Shown: positions 9,108-18,287 of the stretch, piece after piece
Layout: each line of letters opens with the position of its first letter
Numbering within the stretch: the first letter of the stretch is position 1
The notes under the pieces: generated by a model
Told to the model about the DNA's origin: nothing
Databases searched by the model: none
What the model saw: the letters and a program-made list of their open reading frames with translations, nothing else
Source: Saprospiraceae bacterium
GTDB lineage: Bacteria > Bacteroidota > Bacteroidia > Chitinophagales > Saprospiraceae
Reading direction: 5' to 3'
DNA length: 64,000 nt
NCBI GenBank assembly: GCA_013214355.1
Contig: JABSSL010000077.1
Span: 62,001-126,000 of the forward strand
Position numbers and translations under genes: made by a program

Positions 9108-10238
9108 ATGGGGTTGTTTTTGCGATATTTGAAGTCTGACCGAGAATATATGGGCAAGCGTCTGTTACTACATATTGGTTTCTGGTTCTTGTACTGGCTG
9201 TTGAACGGCTACGTAGAAGTTTTTTTATCCAATTCAAGCTTTGTAGATCTGCCTTTCTGGCAAAGGCTATGGAAGGGATTTGGTACACGCCTGACCATCC
9301 TACCTTTAGAAATGGGCTTCGCTTATTATAGCATGTATGTGATACTGCCTAGGTACTTTCAGGGAAGGAGTTATTGGAAATTACTTGTGGAGTTTACGGC
9401 GGTATTTACGGTGGTTTTTGCTTTGTATCGACTGTTGATACCTTATGTTATTTATCCCTATATCTATTTGTTGCCCTATCCAGCAAATACTTTCGATGTT
9501 TGGTTGCCAAGGTATATCTATACCGCGATTCGGTTTGTTTCGGTAACGGGAATGGCTTTAACGATTAAGTTGCTGCGCATCCGTTTTCAGCAACTCGAAA
9601 AGGAGAAACTGCTGACTGAAGAAAAGTTGCAGAATGAGCTCCGCTTTCTTAGATCACAGACTAATCCTCATTTCCTGTTTAATACCTTGAATAATGTCTA
9701 CGCTTTAGCCCGAAAAAAGTCTGACCAGACGGCTCCTGTAATTATGAAACTTTCCAAGTTGCTTCGCTTCATGTTGTATGAATGCAATCAAGATCGAATT
9801 ACTGTAGAGCAAGAGATCCAGGTTATTGAGGATTATTTGGAATTAGAAAAATTGCGCTACAATAATCGCTTAGAAATTGCTTTGGAAAAAGAAGTTGATG
9901 ATCCTGCTGTACTAATAGCGCCATTATTGATCCTACCGCTGATAGAGAATGCTTTCAAGCATGGTACGAGTGAAACCCGTTTTGAAACCTTCGTACGAAT
10001 TAATTTGCAGCTAATGGATCAGCAATTACGATTGCAGGTAGAAAATAGTACAGATGAAGAACAGAATGATGCCGTGGAAGGCATTGGACTACCAAGTGTA
10101 AGCAGGCAATTGGCGCTATTGTATCCCAATGGATATCAATTAGACATTCAGCATGATAAAGAAGTTTTTACCGTAGATTTATCCATTAATCTCAACAGTT
10201 ATGCCGGAACACATCAGGTGTTTGATCGTGGAAGATGA
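9108..10238 (+). CDS. LytS/YehU-type sensor histidine kinase
   Basis: 376 residues. The N-terminal 155 residues contain four hydrophobic helices, followed by a coiled-coil linker (about 156-182). The His_kinase domain has the phospho-acceptor motif QTNPHFLFNTLNN (His188) and an N-box PLIENAFKHG, followed by a shortened ATPase domain. This is the LytS/YehU class common in Bacteroidota, which pairs with LytTR regulators. The next gene is such a regulator and overlaps this one by 38 bp, which supports translational coupling. The signal sensed is unknown. ATG 9108 is used; an internal ATG at 9150 is possible. Confidence 0.9.
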   Translation: MGLFLRYLKSDREYMGKRLLLHIGFWFLYWLLNGYVEVFLSNSSFVDLPFWQRLWKGFGTRLTILPLEMGFAYYSMYVILPRYFQGRSYWKLLVEFTAVFTVVFALYRLLIPYVIYPYIYLLPYPANTFDVWLPRYIYTAIRFVSVTGMALTIKLLRIRFQQLEKEKLLTEEKLQNELRFLRSQTNPHFLFNTLNNVYALARKKSDQTAPVIMKLSKLLRFMLYECNQDRITVEQEIQVIEDYLELEKLRYNNRLEIALEKEVDDPAVLIAPLLILPLIENAFKHGTSETRFETFVRINLQLMDQQLRLQVENSTDEEQNDAVEGIGLPSVSRQLALLYPNGYQLDIQHDKEVFTVDLSINLNSYAGTHQVFDRGR

Positions 10239-10926
10239 GCCACTAGCCGCGGAGGTCTTGGCTGATTATATTGGAGAGGTTCCGCATCTGGAACTAGTAA
10301 GTATTTGTGAGGATGCTATTTATGCCAGTAGTTTTTTGAAACAAAATGCGATCGATCTGCTGTTTCTGGATATTCATTTACCAAAACTCAAAGGACTAGA
10401 CTTCCTGAAGATGTTAAGTCACCCTCCTCAAGTCATTTTAACTACGGCCTATCATCAATATGCACTGGAGGCTTTTGAATATGATGTGCTTGATTATTTA
10501 TTGAAGCCTATTGAATTTGAACGTTTTTTACAGGCTGTTCACAAAGTGAAGATGGAAAAAACGGAGGGGGGATACTCTAATTCTGAAGTATCGGCAGAAG
10601 AAGAATTTCGATTTTTCAGAGTCAACAAGAAAAACGTGAAAGTCTTACTGAAGGATATTGTCTACGTAGAAAGCTTGAAAGAATACGTGCGAATTTGTAC
10701 AGAAGACAGATCCATCGTGACCAAGTTTCAAATTGGAGAGCTACAAACGACACTAGCTATACCTAACTTACTGCGCATTCACCGTTCTTATTTAGTGGCA
10801 AAAAACAAGATTTCTGCTTATTCGGCCACTGAAGTTGAAATCCAGGGAAAAACCATACCCATCGGCAGAACCTATCGCGAGGAAGTACACTCAATCCTTT
10901 CTGAATTCCTGGAAACCGGGAAGTAA
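10201..10926 (+). CDS. LytTR-family response regulator
   Basis: 241 residues. The receiver domain (1-120) shows the acidic pair Glu11/Asp12, phospho-acceptor Asp57 in LLFLDIHLP, Thr81 and Lys102 of the KPI motif. A LytTR DNA-binding domain (about 137-238) has VEDIVYVESLKEYVRI-like strands and the RIHRSYLV motif. It should bind direct repeats and control transcription in response to the kinase encoded upstream, whose 3' end it overlaps. A terminator shared with the convergent PqaA-like gene follows. Confidence 0.93.
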   Translation: MPEHIRCLIVEDEPLAAEVLADYIGEVPHLELVSICEDAIYASSFLKQNAIDLLFLDIHLPKLKGLDFLKMLSHPPQVILTTAYHQYALEAFEYDVLDYLLKPIEFERFLQAVHKVKMEKTEGGYSNSEVSAEEEFRFFRVNKKNVKVLLKDIVYVESLKEYVRICTEDRSIVTKFQIGELQTTLAIPNLLRIHRSYLVAKNKISAYSATEVEIQGKTIPIGRTYREEVHSILSEFLETGK

Positions 10927-10945
10927 TTTGGCTTTCAGATGGAAA

Positions 10946-10975
10946 ACTGGACTGACAGTTATTCGCCAGTCCAGT
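10946..10975. terminator. Shared bidirectional terminator
   Basis: A perfect 9-bp stem, ACTGGACTG (10946-10954) with CAGTCCAGT (10967-10975), lies between the stop codons of the convergent LytTR and PqaA-like genes. T runs on both sides are short. Confidence 0.6.
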
Positions 10976-10983
10976 CTTACATT

Positions 10984-12450
10984 TTAATCCGTCTTTGGTG
11001 TGCCTTGTGGTTCCTTGGCAGCAAAAGATTCGTGGGGATAGGTATCTGGTGTAACCACTACCCCAGTTGTTAGCTTGAGTGGTATACCCGCAGCACCAGG
11101 ATAGCTTAGTTCTGCGAAAAAGGCGCTGTAACCCTCCTTGGGTTCATCTATTTTAAGTTGATATATGCCTTCGGCAGTGATGGGGACATCTTCCGATTCC
11201 CAAGCTTTTCCAATGGTTTCTAAACGGAAATCTCTAGAATCGGGATTATTGGCCTTCCATAGTTTAATACTGGCCGGTTTTTGACCATCCGCGGTTTCAA
11301 TATGGATAGTACCGTTCTCAACCCGCCAAGCAAATTCCGGGCGTGGGGATTCCAGAACAACGGATTGATAGAATGAAATAAGTGTTTCTATCACGTCGGA
11401 TTCGCGCATGGAGTGATCCGTATTGGGGACGTATCGTACATTTTTTTCTCCTTTGAGATCGTCCCAATAGAATTTCCAGGAATCAGGAATAAAAAACTGA
11501 TCGCCCGTGGCATTCAATAGCAGTTTTGGCATGTCTAGTTTATCCAGGTAGGAGTAGGGTTCCGTAATACTGATTAGTCGATCATACTCCTTAGAGCCTT
11601 GCCAATCCATAATGCCTTCTGCTACATAATTTCCGACAGCTGGTGCCCAAAATCCGTATACTCTCCAGTGGTGCTCAAAAGAGGGTACTACATTCAGTAA
11701 ATCGATAACAATGGGTGCAATGGCCACTACTCTATCATCAACAGCAGCAGTTGTCCAGGTTGTCCATCCTCTTTTTGATCCACCCGCTACCATGAACTGA
11801 TCCACCTTATGACCAATGGAATGACTGAATTCCGAAATCACATCCATGGCTCGGACAGCAGCCTTGGTCATTGGTAAACGTGCTAACCAGATGGCGTCTT
11901 CATCCTTTGCTCCTCCTTCCAGGAATTTTCGCCAACCGTATGCAATTAATTCATCCTCTACTCTTGGCCCGTAATCGTCTCCTACGAATTCCATCGGCTG
12001 ATTGGGTACATTGTGGAGATTGGCCGTAATTGATTTCGACAGAACTGCCGCCTGAATTTGCATTTCGTCTGCCTTGTCAGGACTTTCGGAACGGCGAGAC
12101 CCGCCACCAATAAATAACATACCTTTATTGGTAATCACTTCATCTGGTACGACGATGGTCAGCCAATGCCACCAGGTTGGATCTTTGACTTCGGCCGTGG
12201 TAAGCCATCTCTGTGAAACCATTCGAATGATAAAAGCTGTATATCCTTGACCTTTGATACTGTCTTTGAGTTCGTAGGTGAAAGCATCATCTGGCACCGA
12301 CATATAGGCTTCGAGCGGTGTCTGAGAGGTAGTAGGCGCAGCTGATTCGGGGGCCTGAGAGGCTGATGGTTCAGCTGGTCCACAACTGTTAAGTAAGAGC
12401 AACAGGGCAACCAATAGGTTGGCACATTGTTGGGGAAAAGAGGACTTCAT
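10984..12450 (-). CDS. PhoPQ-activated pathogenicity-related (PqaA) family esterase, lipoprotein
   Basis: 488 residues. The lipoprotein signal peptide ends at LNSCGP and is followed by a Pro/Ser/Ala-rich linker. The remaining sequence matches the PqaA family: TWWHWLTIVVP, FIGGGSRR, the nucleophile elbow AGGSKRGWTTW, a late acid in NATGDQFFIPDSW and the catalytic His in PNTDHSMR, as in an alpha/beta-hydrolase. The C-terminal 110 residues are a separate beta-rich domain. In Salmonella PqaA is under PhoPQ control; the family name implies nothing about virulence here. The enzyme should be tethered in the cell envelope. It is monocistronic and divergent from the MFS gene. Confidence 0.85.
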   Translation of the reverse strand: MKSSFPQQCANLLVALLLLLNSCGPAEPSASQAPESAAPTTSQTPLEAYMSVPDDAFTYELKDSIKGQGYTAFIIRMVSQRWLTTAEVKDPTWWHWLTIVVPDEVITNKGMLFIGGGSRRSESPDKADEMQIQAAVLSKSITANLHNVPNQPMEFVGDDYGPRVEDELIAYGWRKFLEGGAKDEDAIWLARLPMTKAAVRAMDVISEFSHSIGHKVDQFMVAGGSKRGWTTWTTAAVDDRVVAIAPIVIDLLNVVPSFEHHWRVYGFWAPAVGNYVAEGIMDWQGSKEYDRLISITEPYSYLDKLDMPKLLLNATGDQFFIPDSWKFYWDDLKGEKNVRYVPNTDHSMRESDVIETLISFYQSVVLESPRPEFAWRVENGTIHIETADGQKPASIKLWKANNPDSRDFRLETIGKAWESEDVPITAEGIYQLKIDEPKEGYSAFFAELSYPGAAGIPLKLTTGVVVTPDTYPHESFAAKEPQGTPKTD

Positions 12451-12535
12451 GTTTTACATTTTTGTTTTGAATGGTCTTTAAGATAAGTATCAAGACACAA
12501 TTATCCTTATACTTAGATTTAATTAACTTCCTTAA

Positions 12536-13855
12536 ATGAAAGCCATGCCTGCTACTACTGCCAAAATCTCATTGTACCCGGTACTACTTGTAAATTTTAT
12601 CGGAATGTTGGGGTATAGTGTCATCTTGCCATTCCTCGTTTTTTTAGTAGAAGACTTTGGTGGAAACGGGTTTATATATGGTTTACTGGGGGCGATGTAT
12701 CCAGCGTTTCAGTTGATAGGAGCTCCTTTGTTGGGCAAATGGTCGGATCAAATTGGTCGAAGGCGTGTATTGTTGATCAGTCAAGCTGGGACTTTTTTGG
12801 CCTGGGTCCTCTTTATAGTAGCTATAAGCTCACCCGTAAAGACACTATTAGGTGTTGATTCAAGCGTGTTAGGAACCTTTACTTTGAGTCTGCCCTTGAT
12901 TCTCCTGTTTATAGCTCGTGCGTTAGATGGGTTAACAGGGGGTAATGTTTCTGTGGCTAATGCTTATTTATCGGATATATCCAATGACACTAATCGCAAG
13001 GCTAATTTTGGTAAGATGGCCACCTCTACTAGCCTGGGATTCATTGTTGGTCCAGTCCTAGCTGGTTTTCTGGGCGCAACGTCCTATGAGGAACTTTTGC
13101 CCGTCCTAGCAGCAGCTCTAATCTCTCTGACCGCTATTTTTGTCATACAGCGATTCCTCCCAGAATCTAGGCCTGAGTTAGTAGAATCCAATTTGAAGGC
13201 TTTCGGTGTAAAAAAGCTGTTTCAGATAGAGCATAAGGAGTGCTATCAGATGGAAAACTGTCCAGATACTGGACTTAAAGCAGTCTTAAAAATGCCCCAT
13301 ATTCCCGTTTTATTTGGGGTTTACTTTTTGAACTTCTTGGGCTTTAGCTTTTTCTATGCCTGTTTTCCCATTTTTGCATCCCAGGTAATGGAATGGACCT
13401 CGGTTCAATTAGGCCTTTTTTTCACTTTGAATAGTGGGATTATGGTTTTGGCTCAAGGACCAATACTTTCCTATCTGTCTGCGAAAGTTCCTGATGCCAG
13501 TCTGGTGATTATAGGAAGCATTCTGATCAGTGCTAATTTTTTCCTTTTGACGCTCCAGACAGACACAAGTGTTTATCTGGCAAATGTATTGATGGCTCTG
13601 GGTAATGGTATTATGTGGCCTTCATTTCTTTCTATCCTCGCTAAATCGGGAAGCACCAAAGTGCAAGGTACCATCCAAGGGTATGCCAGTAGTACGGGGA
13701 GTTTGGCTAGTATTTTTGGTCTCGTCCTTGGCGGGGTATTGTTCAACTATGTAGGCGCTTCCATTTTTGTAGTTTCCGGTACCATCCTATTCCTAATCTT
13801 TCTAGTCTCATTTCAATTATTGCGAGTCGAGAAGGAACTGAAAACTTCCGCTTAG
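12536..13855 (+). CDS. MFS transporter, TetA-like
   Basis: 439 residues with twelve predicted helices. Motif A of the major facilitator superfamily is present (GKWSDQIGRRRVLL, after helix 2), and RALDGLTGGNVSVANAYLSD matches the motif of the drug:H+ antiporter (TetA-like) group. It should export a small hydrophobic compound from the cytoplasm using the proton gradient. The substrate cannot be read from sequence. The central loop between helices 6 and 7 (FQIEHKECYQMENCPDTG) is unusually long and contains two Cys. The PadR gene starts 138 bp downstream, with a pair of direct repeats in the gap. Confidence 0.85.
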   Translation: MKAMPATTAKISLYPVLLVNFIGMLGYSVILPFLVFLVEDFGGNGFIYGLLGAMYPAFQLIGAPLLGKWSDQIGRRRVLLISQAGTFLAWVLFIVAISSPVKTLLGVDSSVLGTFTLSLPLILLFIARALDGLTGGNVSVANAYLSDISNDTNRKANFGKMATSTSLGFIVGPVLAGFLGATSYEELLPVLAAALISLTAIFVIQRFLPESRPELVESNLKAFGVKKLFQIEHKECYQMENCPDTGLKAVLKMPHIPVLFGVYFLNFLGFSFFYACFPIFASQVMEWTSVQLGLFFTLNSGIMVLAQGPILSYLSAKVPDASLVIIGSILISANFFLLTLQTDTSVYLANVLMALGNGIMWPSFLSILAKSGSTKVQGTIQGYASSTGSLASIFGLVLGGVLFNYVGASIFVVSGTILFLIFLVSFQLLRVEKELKTSA

Positions 13856-13862
13856 CAATTTG

Positions 13863-13947
13863 AGTATTTTTACAAATGGGTGAGAAATACCACTGATTTC
13901 TTGCAAGTCATTCTATATGATAGTATTTTTACAAATGGGTAAGAAAT
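13863..13947 (+). repeat. Tandem pair of 26-bp direct repeats before padR-like gene
   Basis: Two copies (13863-13888 and 13922-13947) of a 26-bp sequence containing TATTTTTACAAATGGGT, differing at one base and offset by 59 bp. They lie between the MFS stop and the PadR start, so they could be regulator binding sites. Confidence 0.7.
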
Positions 13948-13993
13948 GCTGAAATATAGATTTTGCGCTATTACATGATTTAATCTCCAAACA

Positions 13994-14326
13994 GTGAAAG
14001 GATATCACTTAGGCGAATTTGAGGAAATTGTCCTCCTGTACGTGACCATTTTACATGATGAGGCTTACGGTTTAGCTATTACCAAAGGCATCGAAAAGGA
14101 TTTGAATCGATCTGTAACCTTAAGTAGTGTACATACCGCCTTATATAGAATGCAAGACAAAGGCTTAGTCGAATCTAAGCTCGCTGGTTCATCCACTGAG
14201 CGTGGGGGACGACGAAAGCGCTTGTATTCTATTACCAACGTTGGGAAAGAAGCCCTGTGGAATGCTCGTCAGGCACGAAACAAGTTATGGTCTCTTATCC
14301 CCAAAACAACTTTTGAAGGATGGTAG
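13994..14326 (+). CDS. PadR-family transcriptional regulator
   Basis: 110 residues from a GTG start; no ATG is available upstream of the domain. It is a winged helix typical of PadR: GEFEEIVLLYVTILHDEAYG, then LNRSVTLSSVHTALYRMQDKGLV (recognition helix) and the wing RKRLYSITNVGKEAL. Small PadR proteins paired with an FtsX-type permease are common in Bacteroidota, and here the stop overlaps the permease start by 7 bp. It probably represses its own operon, possibly through the direct repeats just upstream. Confidence 0.92.
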   Translation: MKGYHLGEFEEIVLLYVTILHDEAYGLAITKGIEKDLNRSVTLSSVHTALYRMQDKGLVESKLAGSSTERGGRRKRLYSITNVGKEALWNARQARNKLWSLIPKTTFEGW

Positions 14327-16941
14327 AGCATCAACCTAATCCACCCCGGTGGGCTGACCGTTTCCTGGAATGGTATTGCAATCCTCAACTAGTCGAGGAA
14401 ATTCAAGGTGATCTATATGAGCGATTTCTGGAATATACCCAAGAGAAAGGACTTAAAAAGGCGCGGAGATGGTATGCGATCAATGTTTTCCTATTTATAA
14501 ATCGCTATACACTCCGACGTCATCGATCTACATATTCCCGACTTAATTCACTCGACATGTTTAAAAATTATCTAAAAATTGGGTGGCGTAATGTGCGTAA
14601 GCACAAATGGCCTTCCTTGATCAATGTGCTGGGCTTAGCCTTGGCTATCGGCTGCTGTATGGTGGTCTATACCTTTATCTTTTGGACTTTTAATACCGAT
14701 GATTTTCATGAGAATAGGGACAATATCTATATCATGGAAAAGGTCTTGCAAGGAGATAATGAACTACAATTGCGAGGAGATTCGCCGGAGCCACTCGGGC
14801 CTGCCATGGCCAAAGATTTACCACAGGTGAAAGCTATGACTCGCTTCACTTTTTCGAGAGGCATTTTTCAATACGATGACCAAGTTTTTAGCGAAAGTAT
14901 CAATTTTGTTGATCCAGAATTTGTGCAATTATTTTCCTTTCCGCTGAAATGGGGAAAAGTAGAAGATTTCGGTGCGATGGATGGCATCTTTTTGACCGAA
15001 AGGGTATCCACTAAATTTTTTGGTGCGGAAAATCCCTTGGGAAAGCAAGTTACAATCAAGTTCAACAACGCAGAGGGCGAAATTGAAAGTAGCTTTCAAG
15101 TCAAAGGAGTATTTGAAAAGTTACCTCCCACACGTACTTTTAGCTTCAATATACTTGTCCCGTATCAGCATCAATTGACCTTGGGGCGGGATGATTTCCT
15201 AGATTGGCACCAAGCAGCTGATGCTACCTTTGTACAGTTGGATCCTACTGCTGATCCCTCAAAAGTTCAGCAAGCATTAACGCCCTATTTAGCGCAGTAC
15301 AATGAAGATAACAAAGGGTGGAAACTGGATCAATTGAATCTACAGCCGCTTTCGAATATCAGCCGGCATGCCTATAAGTGGGGAAATTCATTCTTTCACC
15401 AGTCTCATGTCGTAGCTATCATCATGTTGGTGGTGATTGCGATAGCTCTCTTACTGCTAGTGTGTTTTAACTACGTAAATACAGCTATTGCTACAGCATC
15501 CAGTAGATTAAGAGAAATCAGTGTTAGAAAAGTAATGGGCAGCCAGCGAAGGCAAATCATTTCTCAGTTCCTAGTAGAGAATTTACTGATCTGCCTAGTA
15601 GGGTTGGTTACTGGAATACTATTGGCAGAGTTTCTTTTCTTGCCTTGGTTTAAGCGATTTGCTGGAGGCTTAGAGTTTCGTCTTCACTACTTGCAAGATT
15701 ATAGGCACGCACTTTTCTTCCTTACTTTATTGGTTCTACTGGTACTTGGTGGGGGTGGATATCCTGCCTACTATATCTCTCGTTTCCCACCGGTAGAGAT
15801 TTTGAAGGATAAGCTACGAATAGGCAATAAGAATCGCTTTAGGAAAATCCTATTGGGGGCGCAGTTATCTCTGACGTTCATTGCAATTTTTTCAGCCGTT
15901 GCATTTATTAAGCATACCCAAAGGCTCAAAGCAGTCGATTGGGGCTACGATCCAGAAGCTAAGATCGTGATTCGTCTAGATGAGGGGATTTCCTATGACC
16001 GCTTGAAAAATGAACTAGCTGGCTTGGATGAGATTCAAGATATTTCAGGATCAATCCAGCAGCTTGGAAGGGGCTCTAATGGTATTACTATTGAAATAGA
16101 TGGAGAGGATACTCCTGTCGACGAAATGGTGGTAGGGCCTGATTATTTGGAGAAAATGGGCTTGACCGTGATAGATGGAAGATTCTCTAGTCCAGAATTA
16201 GATACAGATATCTCTCAGTCTGTGATGGTGAATGCTGCTTTCCGTCGACACTTTGGTTGGGATGTAGCCGTGGGTAAGGTCATTCAGTTGGAAGATCAAT
16301 CCTATTCGGTCATTGGAGAACTAGAAGATTTTCGTTTCGAGGATTTCTTCCGTCCCATCCAGCCTATGCTCATTCGCGTAGGGCCAAAATCCGATTATCG
16401 ATATCTTACTGCCACCTTGGCGTCTACTGCTCAAACCCAAGCATCAGCTAAAGCTATGGAGGGTATCTGGAAAGAGATTTATCCTGATCGTCCCTTTAAC
16501 TTCTTCTTCCAAACAGACGTAATGGACGGTTATTTCCAAGGTTTTGAACAAGTGATCAAAATCTTATCTGCGGTTGCTTTCCTGACGATATTTATATCTA
16601 CCATTGGCTTGTTTGGCTTAGCCATGTTGATCCTGGCGAGAAAAATGAAAGAGATTAGCATTCGCAAGGTGCTTGGTGCCAATATTTGGAATGTGAGTCG
16701 GTTAGTCAATAGAGAGTTTTTCTGGTCCGTGGTTTTGGCCTGTATGATTGGCGGCCCCTTGGGCTTCCTCGCGATCAAAGCCATTTTAACCCAAATCTCA
16801 CCAGAGATGCCCAACCCTGGCTTCTTGCCGATGTTGGTCGCTGTAGTTGGCTTACTCACCATAGCTTTAGTTGCTGTGGCAGGGCATATTTATAGTGCTT
16901 TTGTGAAAACCCGATCGTCTATTTACGCGATGAGTAAATAG
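14320..16941 (+). CDS. FtsX/MacB-like ABC transporter permease with N-terminal prefix domain
   Basis: 873 residues. The first 70 residues form a cytoplasmic prefix (NPPRWADRFLEWYCNPQLVE onward) characteristic of permeases that sit beside PadR genes. Helix 1 follows (around 100-125), then a MacB-type periplasmic domain (130-350), three helices ending in an FtsX domain with REISVRKVMGSQR, a second periplasmic domain, and a final three-helix FtsX repeat with KEISIRKVLGAN. It should work with an ATPase as a mechanotransmitting ABC complex, but no ATPase gene is in the neighbourhood. Substrate unknown. It is coupled to padR by overlap and ends at a shared terminator. Confidence 0.9.
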   Translation: MVEHQPNPPRWADRFLEWYCNPQLVEEIQGDLYERFLEYTQEKGLKKARRWYAINVFLFINRYTLRRHRSTYSRLNSLDMFKNYLKIGWRNVRKHKWPSLINVLGLALAIGCCMVVYTFIFWTFNTDDFHENRDNIYIMEKVLQGDNELQLRGDSPEPLGPAMAKDLPQVKAMTRFTFSRGIFQYDDQVFSESINFVDPEFVQLFSFPLKWGKVEDFGAMDGIFLTERVSTKFFGAENPLGKQVTIKFNNAEGEIESSFQVKGVFEKLPPTRTFSFNILVPYQHQLTLGRDDFLDWHQAADATFVQLDPTADPSKVQQALTPYLAQYNEDNKGWKLDQLNLQPLSNISRHAYKWGNSFFHQSHVVAIIMLVVIAIALLLLVCFNYVNTAIATASSRLREISVRKVMGSQRRQIISQFLVENLLICLVGLVTGILLAEFLFLPWFKRFAGGLEFRLHYLQDYRHALFFLTLLVLLVLGGGGYPAYYISRFPPVEILKDKLRIGNKNRFRKILLGAQLSLTFIAIFSAVAFIKHTQRLKAVDWGYDPEAKIVIRLDEGISYDRLKNELAGLDEIQDISGSIQQLGRGSNGITIEIDGEDTPVDEMVVGPDYLEKMGLTVIDGRFSSPELDTDISQSVMVNAAFRRHFGWDVAVGKVIQLEDQSYSVIGELEDFRFEDFFRPIQPMLIRVGPKSDYRYLTATLASTAQTQASAKAMEGIWKEIYPDRPFNFFFQTDVMDGYFQGFEQVIKILSAVAFLTIFISTIGLFGLAMLILARKMKEISIRKVLGANIWNVSRLVNREFFWSVVLACMIGGPLGFLAIKAILTQISPEMPNPGFLPMLVAVVGLLTIALVAVAGHIYSAFVKTRSSIYAMSK

Positions 16942-16949
16942 CAAGGACA

Positions 16950-17001
16950 CAGATATCCGAAATTTTCTATAGTAAGTGCTAGGTAAAACTTCGGATATCT
17001 G
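16950..17001. terminator. Convergent terminator hairpin
   Basis: A stem of CAGATATCCGAA (16950 onward) with TTCGGATATCTG (16990-17001), closed by an AT-rich loop that can pair further (ATTTT with AAAA). It lies between the permease stop and the LysE stop, five bases from the latter. Confidence 0.65.
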
Positions 17002-17005
17002 GTCT

Positions 17006-17629
17006 TTATAGCATACTTCGGACCATCAAGATCAATCCAAAGACAACTAAGGCCCCTCCAGAAACACGACGAATCCAAAGAATGTGTTTTCCGGTAAGCC
17101 ATTTCCGGATGTATTTAGCTAAGGCGACTTTCGAAAAGTCTGTAATGATAATCGTAGAAAGAATTGCCCCGAAAAAAAGAAATGCCTCTTGTTGATTGTA
17201 TCCTTGATCTCCGACGGAGGTACTCATCATCGTGATCCAGAAGACGAAAGTGAAGGGATTTACTGTATTGACGAGAAACCCTTTTAACCAAAGAGAGAAA
17301 TAAGAAGCCTTAGTCGATATAATGGAACCTGCTTCCCATCCCGGAGGTTTGGTCAGCAAGGTAGCGACCCCAACTACGATTAATACCAGCCCCCCAATTA
17401 ATCCAACGTAGAATATGAAATCCTCACTTTCCTTAAGTGGGGCGATGTAATTTAAGCCAGCATAAGTAACAGCTATAAATAGAATATCGCTAATCCAGAT
17501 GCCAAGCCCTACCATAGTTCCGGCACGCAAGCCTCTTTCTACTCCCGTTTGAATTAGAGCAAAGAAAATTGGTCCGAGTAAAATGGCCAGCAGTAGCCCT
17601 ACTTGTATTCCATTTAATATGATCTGCAT
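17006..17629 (-). CDS. LysE/RhtB-family exporter
   Basis: 207 residues with six hydrophobic helices. The N-terminal signature GLLLAILLGPIFFALIQTGV followed by G-R-A-G and GIWISD is that of the LysE/RhtB amino-acid exporters, including the conserved GP in helix 1. It should export an amino acid or similar small metabolite from the cytoplasm. Its start lies 2 bp after the stop of the upstream YjbQ-type gene, so the two form an operon. Confidence 0.88.
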   Translation of the reverse strand: MQIILNGIQVGLLLAILLGPIFFALIQTGVERGLRAGTMVGLGIWISDILFIAVTYAGLNYIAPLKESEDFIFYVGLIGGLVLIVVGVATLLTKPPGWEAGSIISTKASYFSLWLKGFLVNTVNPFTFVFWITMMSTSVGDQGYNQQEAFLFFGAILSTIIITDFSKVALAKYIRKWLTGKHILWIRRVSGGALVVFGLILMVRSML

Positions 17630-17631
17630 CC

Positions 17632-18042
17632 TTAGCTATATATAGTAGCTATCACTTTTCTTGATCCACCATAATTTCGAAATTCGCATAGGTAAATGCC
17701 TTGCCAAGTTCCAAGGTTTAAACGGTGATTCGTAATAGGAATGCTAATAGAGGAGCCGATCATGGCAGCTTTGATATGTGCAGGCATATCATCTGGTCCT
17801 TCAATAGTATGGGTAAGAAAAGGCATGTTTTCTGGGACAATCTTATTGAAGATTTGTTCAAAATCTACTCTTACCGAAGGGTCAGCATTCTCGTTAATGG
17901 TGATAGCAGCAGAGGTATGCTTGATATAGAGGTTGAAAATTCCCGTTTTTGGTAAGGAACCAATAGCGCTTACTACCTCTTGAGTAATGAGGTGATATCC
18001 ACGTTCTTGCGCTCGTAATGAAAATTCTTTCTGTTCAATCAT
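17632..18042 (-). CDS. YjbQ/UPF0047 family protein
   Basis: 136 residues, the full length of the UPF0047/YjbQ family. Visible signatures are IKHTSAAITINENADPSVR, THTIEGPDDMPAHIKA, NHRLNLGTWQGIYLCEFR and the terminal RKVIATIYS. Family members form trimers with a His-based site, and E. coli YjbQ has weak thiamine-phosphate synthase activity in vitro, hence the name secondary thiamine-phosphate synthase. The physiological role is unsettled. It is the first gene of a two-gene operon with the LysE-type exporter. The thiL gene is 14 kb away, so no direct thiamine context can be claimed. Confidence 0.9.
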   Translation of the reverse strand: MIEQKEFSLRAQERGYHLITQEVVSAIGSLPKTGIFNLYIKHTSAAITINENADPSVRVDFEQIFNKIVPENMPFLTHTIEGPDDMPAHIKAAMIGSSISIPITNHRLNLGTWQGIYLCEFRNYGGSRKVIATIYS

Positions 18043-18287
18043 AAGATTTTAAGTATTGCTGCAGCTAGGTTGAGGTTACCTAGCCTGCGCTATAGCCTTC
18101 CTGAGAATATCGTTATACCAAAAAAGGTGTACAAGCAGCCCACGCGATAAGTTGACTTCTAAATCTCCAGGGACTTCAGTTGCACCAAGCAAAAGTAAGC
18201 GATTTTCTGATCTAAGAAGCTGTTTGCATGACCTACATCCATATATGTGTATATTAGTAAGACTAAAAACAAAAACCGACAAACACC

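Noticed and set aside
12159-12425. Frame inside the PqaA-like gene
   Set aside because: Same-strand shadow of the esterase gene, which carries clear catalytic motifs.
18076-18282. Minus-strand open frame of 68 residues ahead of the YjbQ gene
   Set aside because: No recognisable domain or promoter. It covers the upstream region of the DUF3500 lipoprotein, and its N-terminal part looks random.
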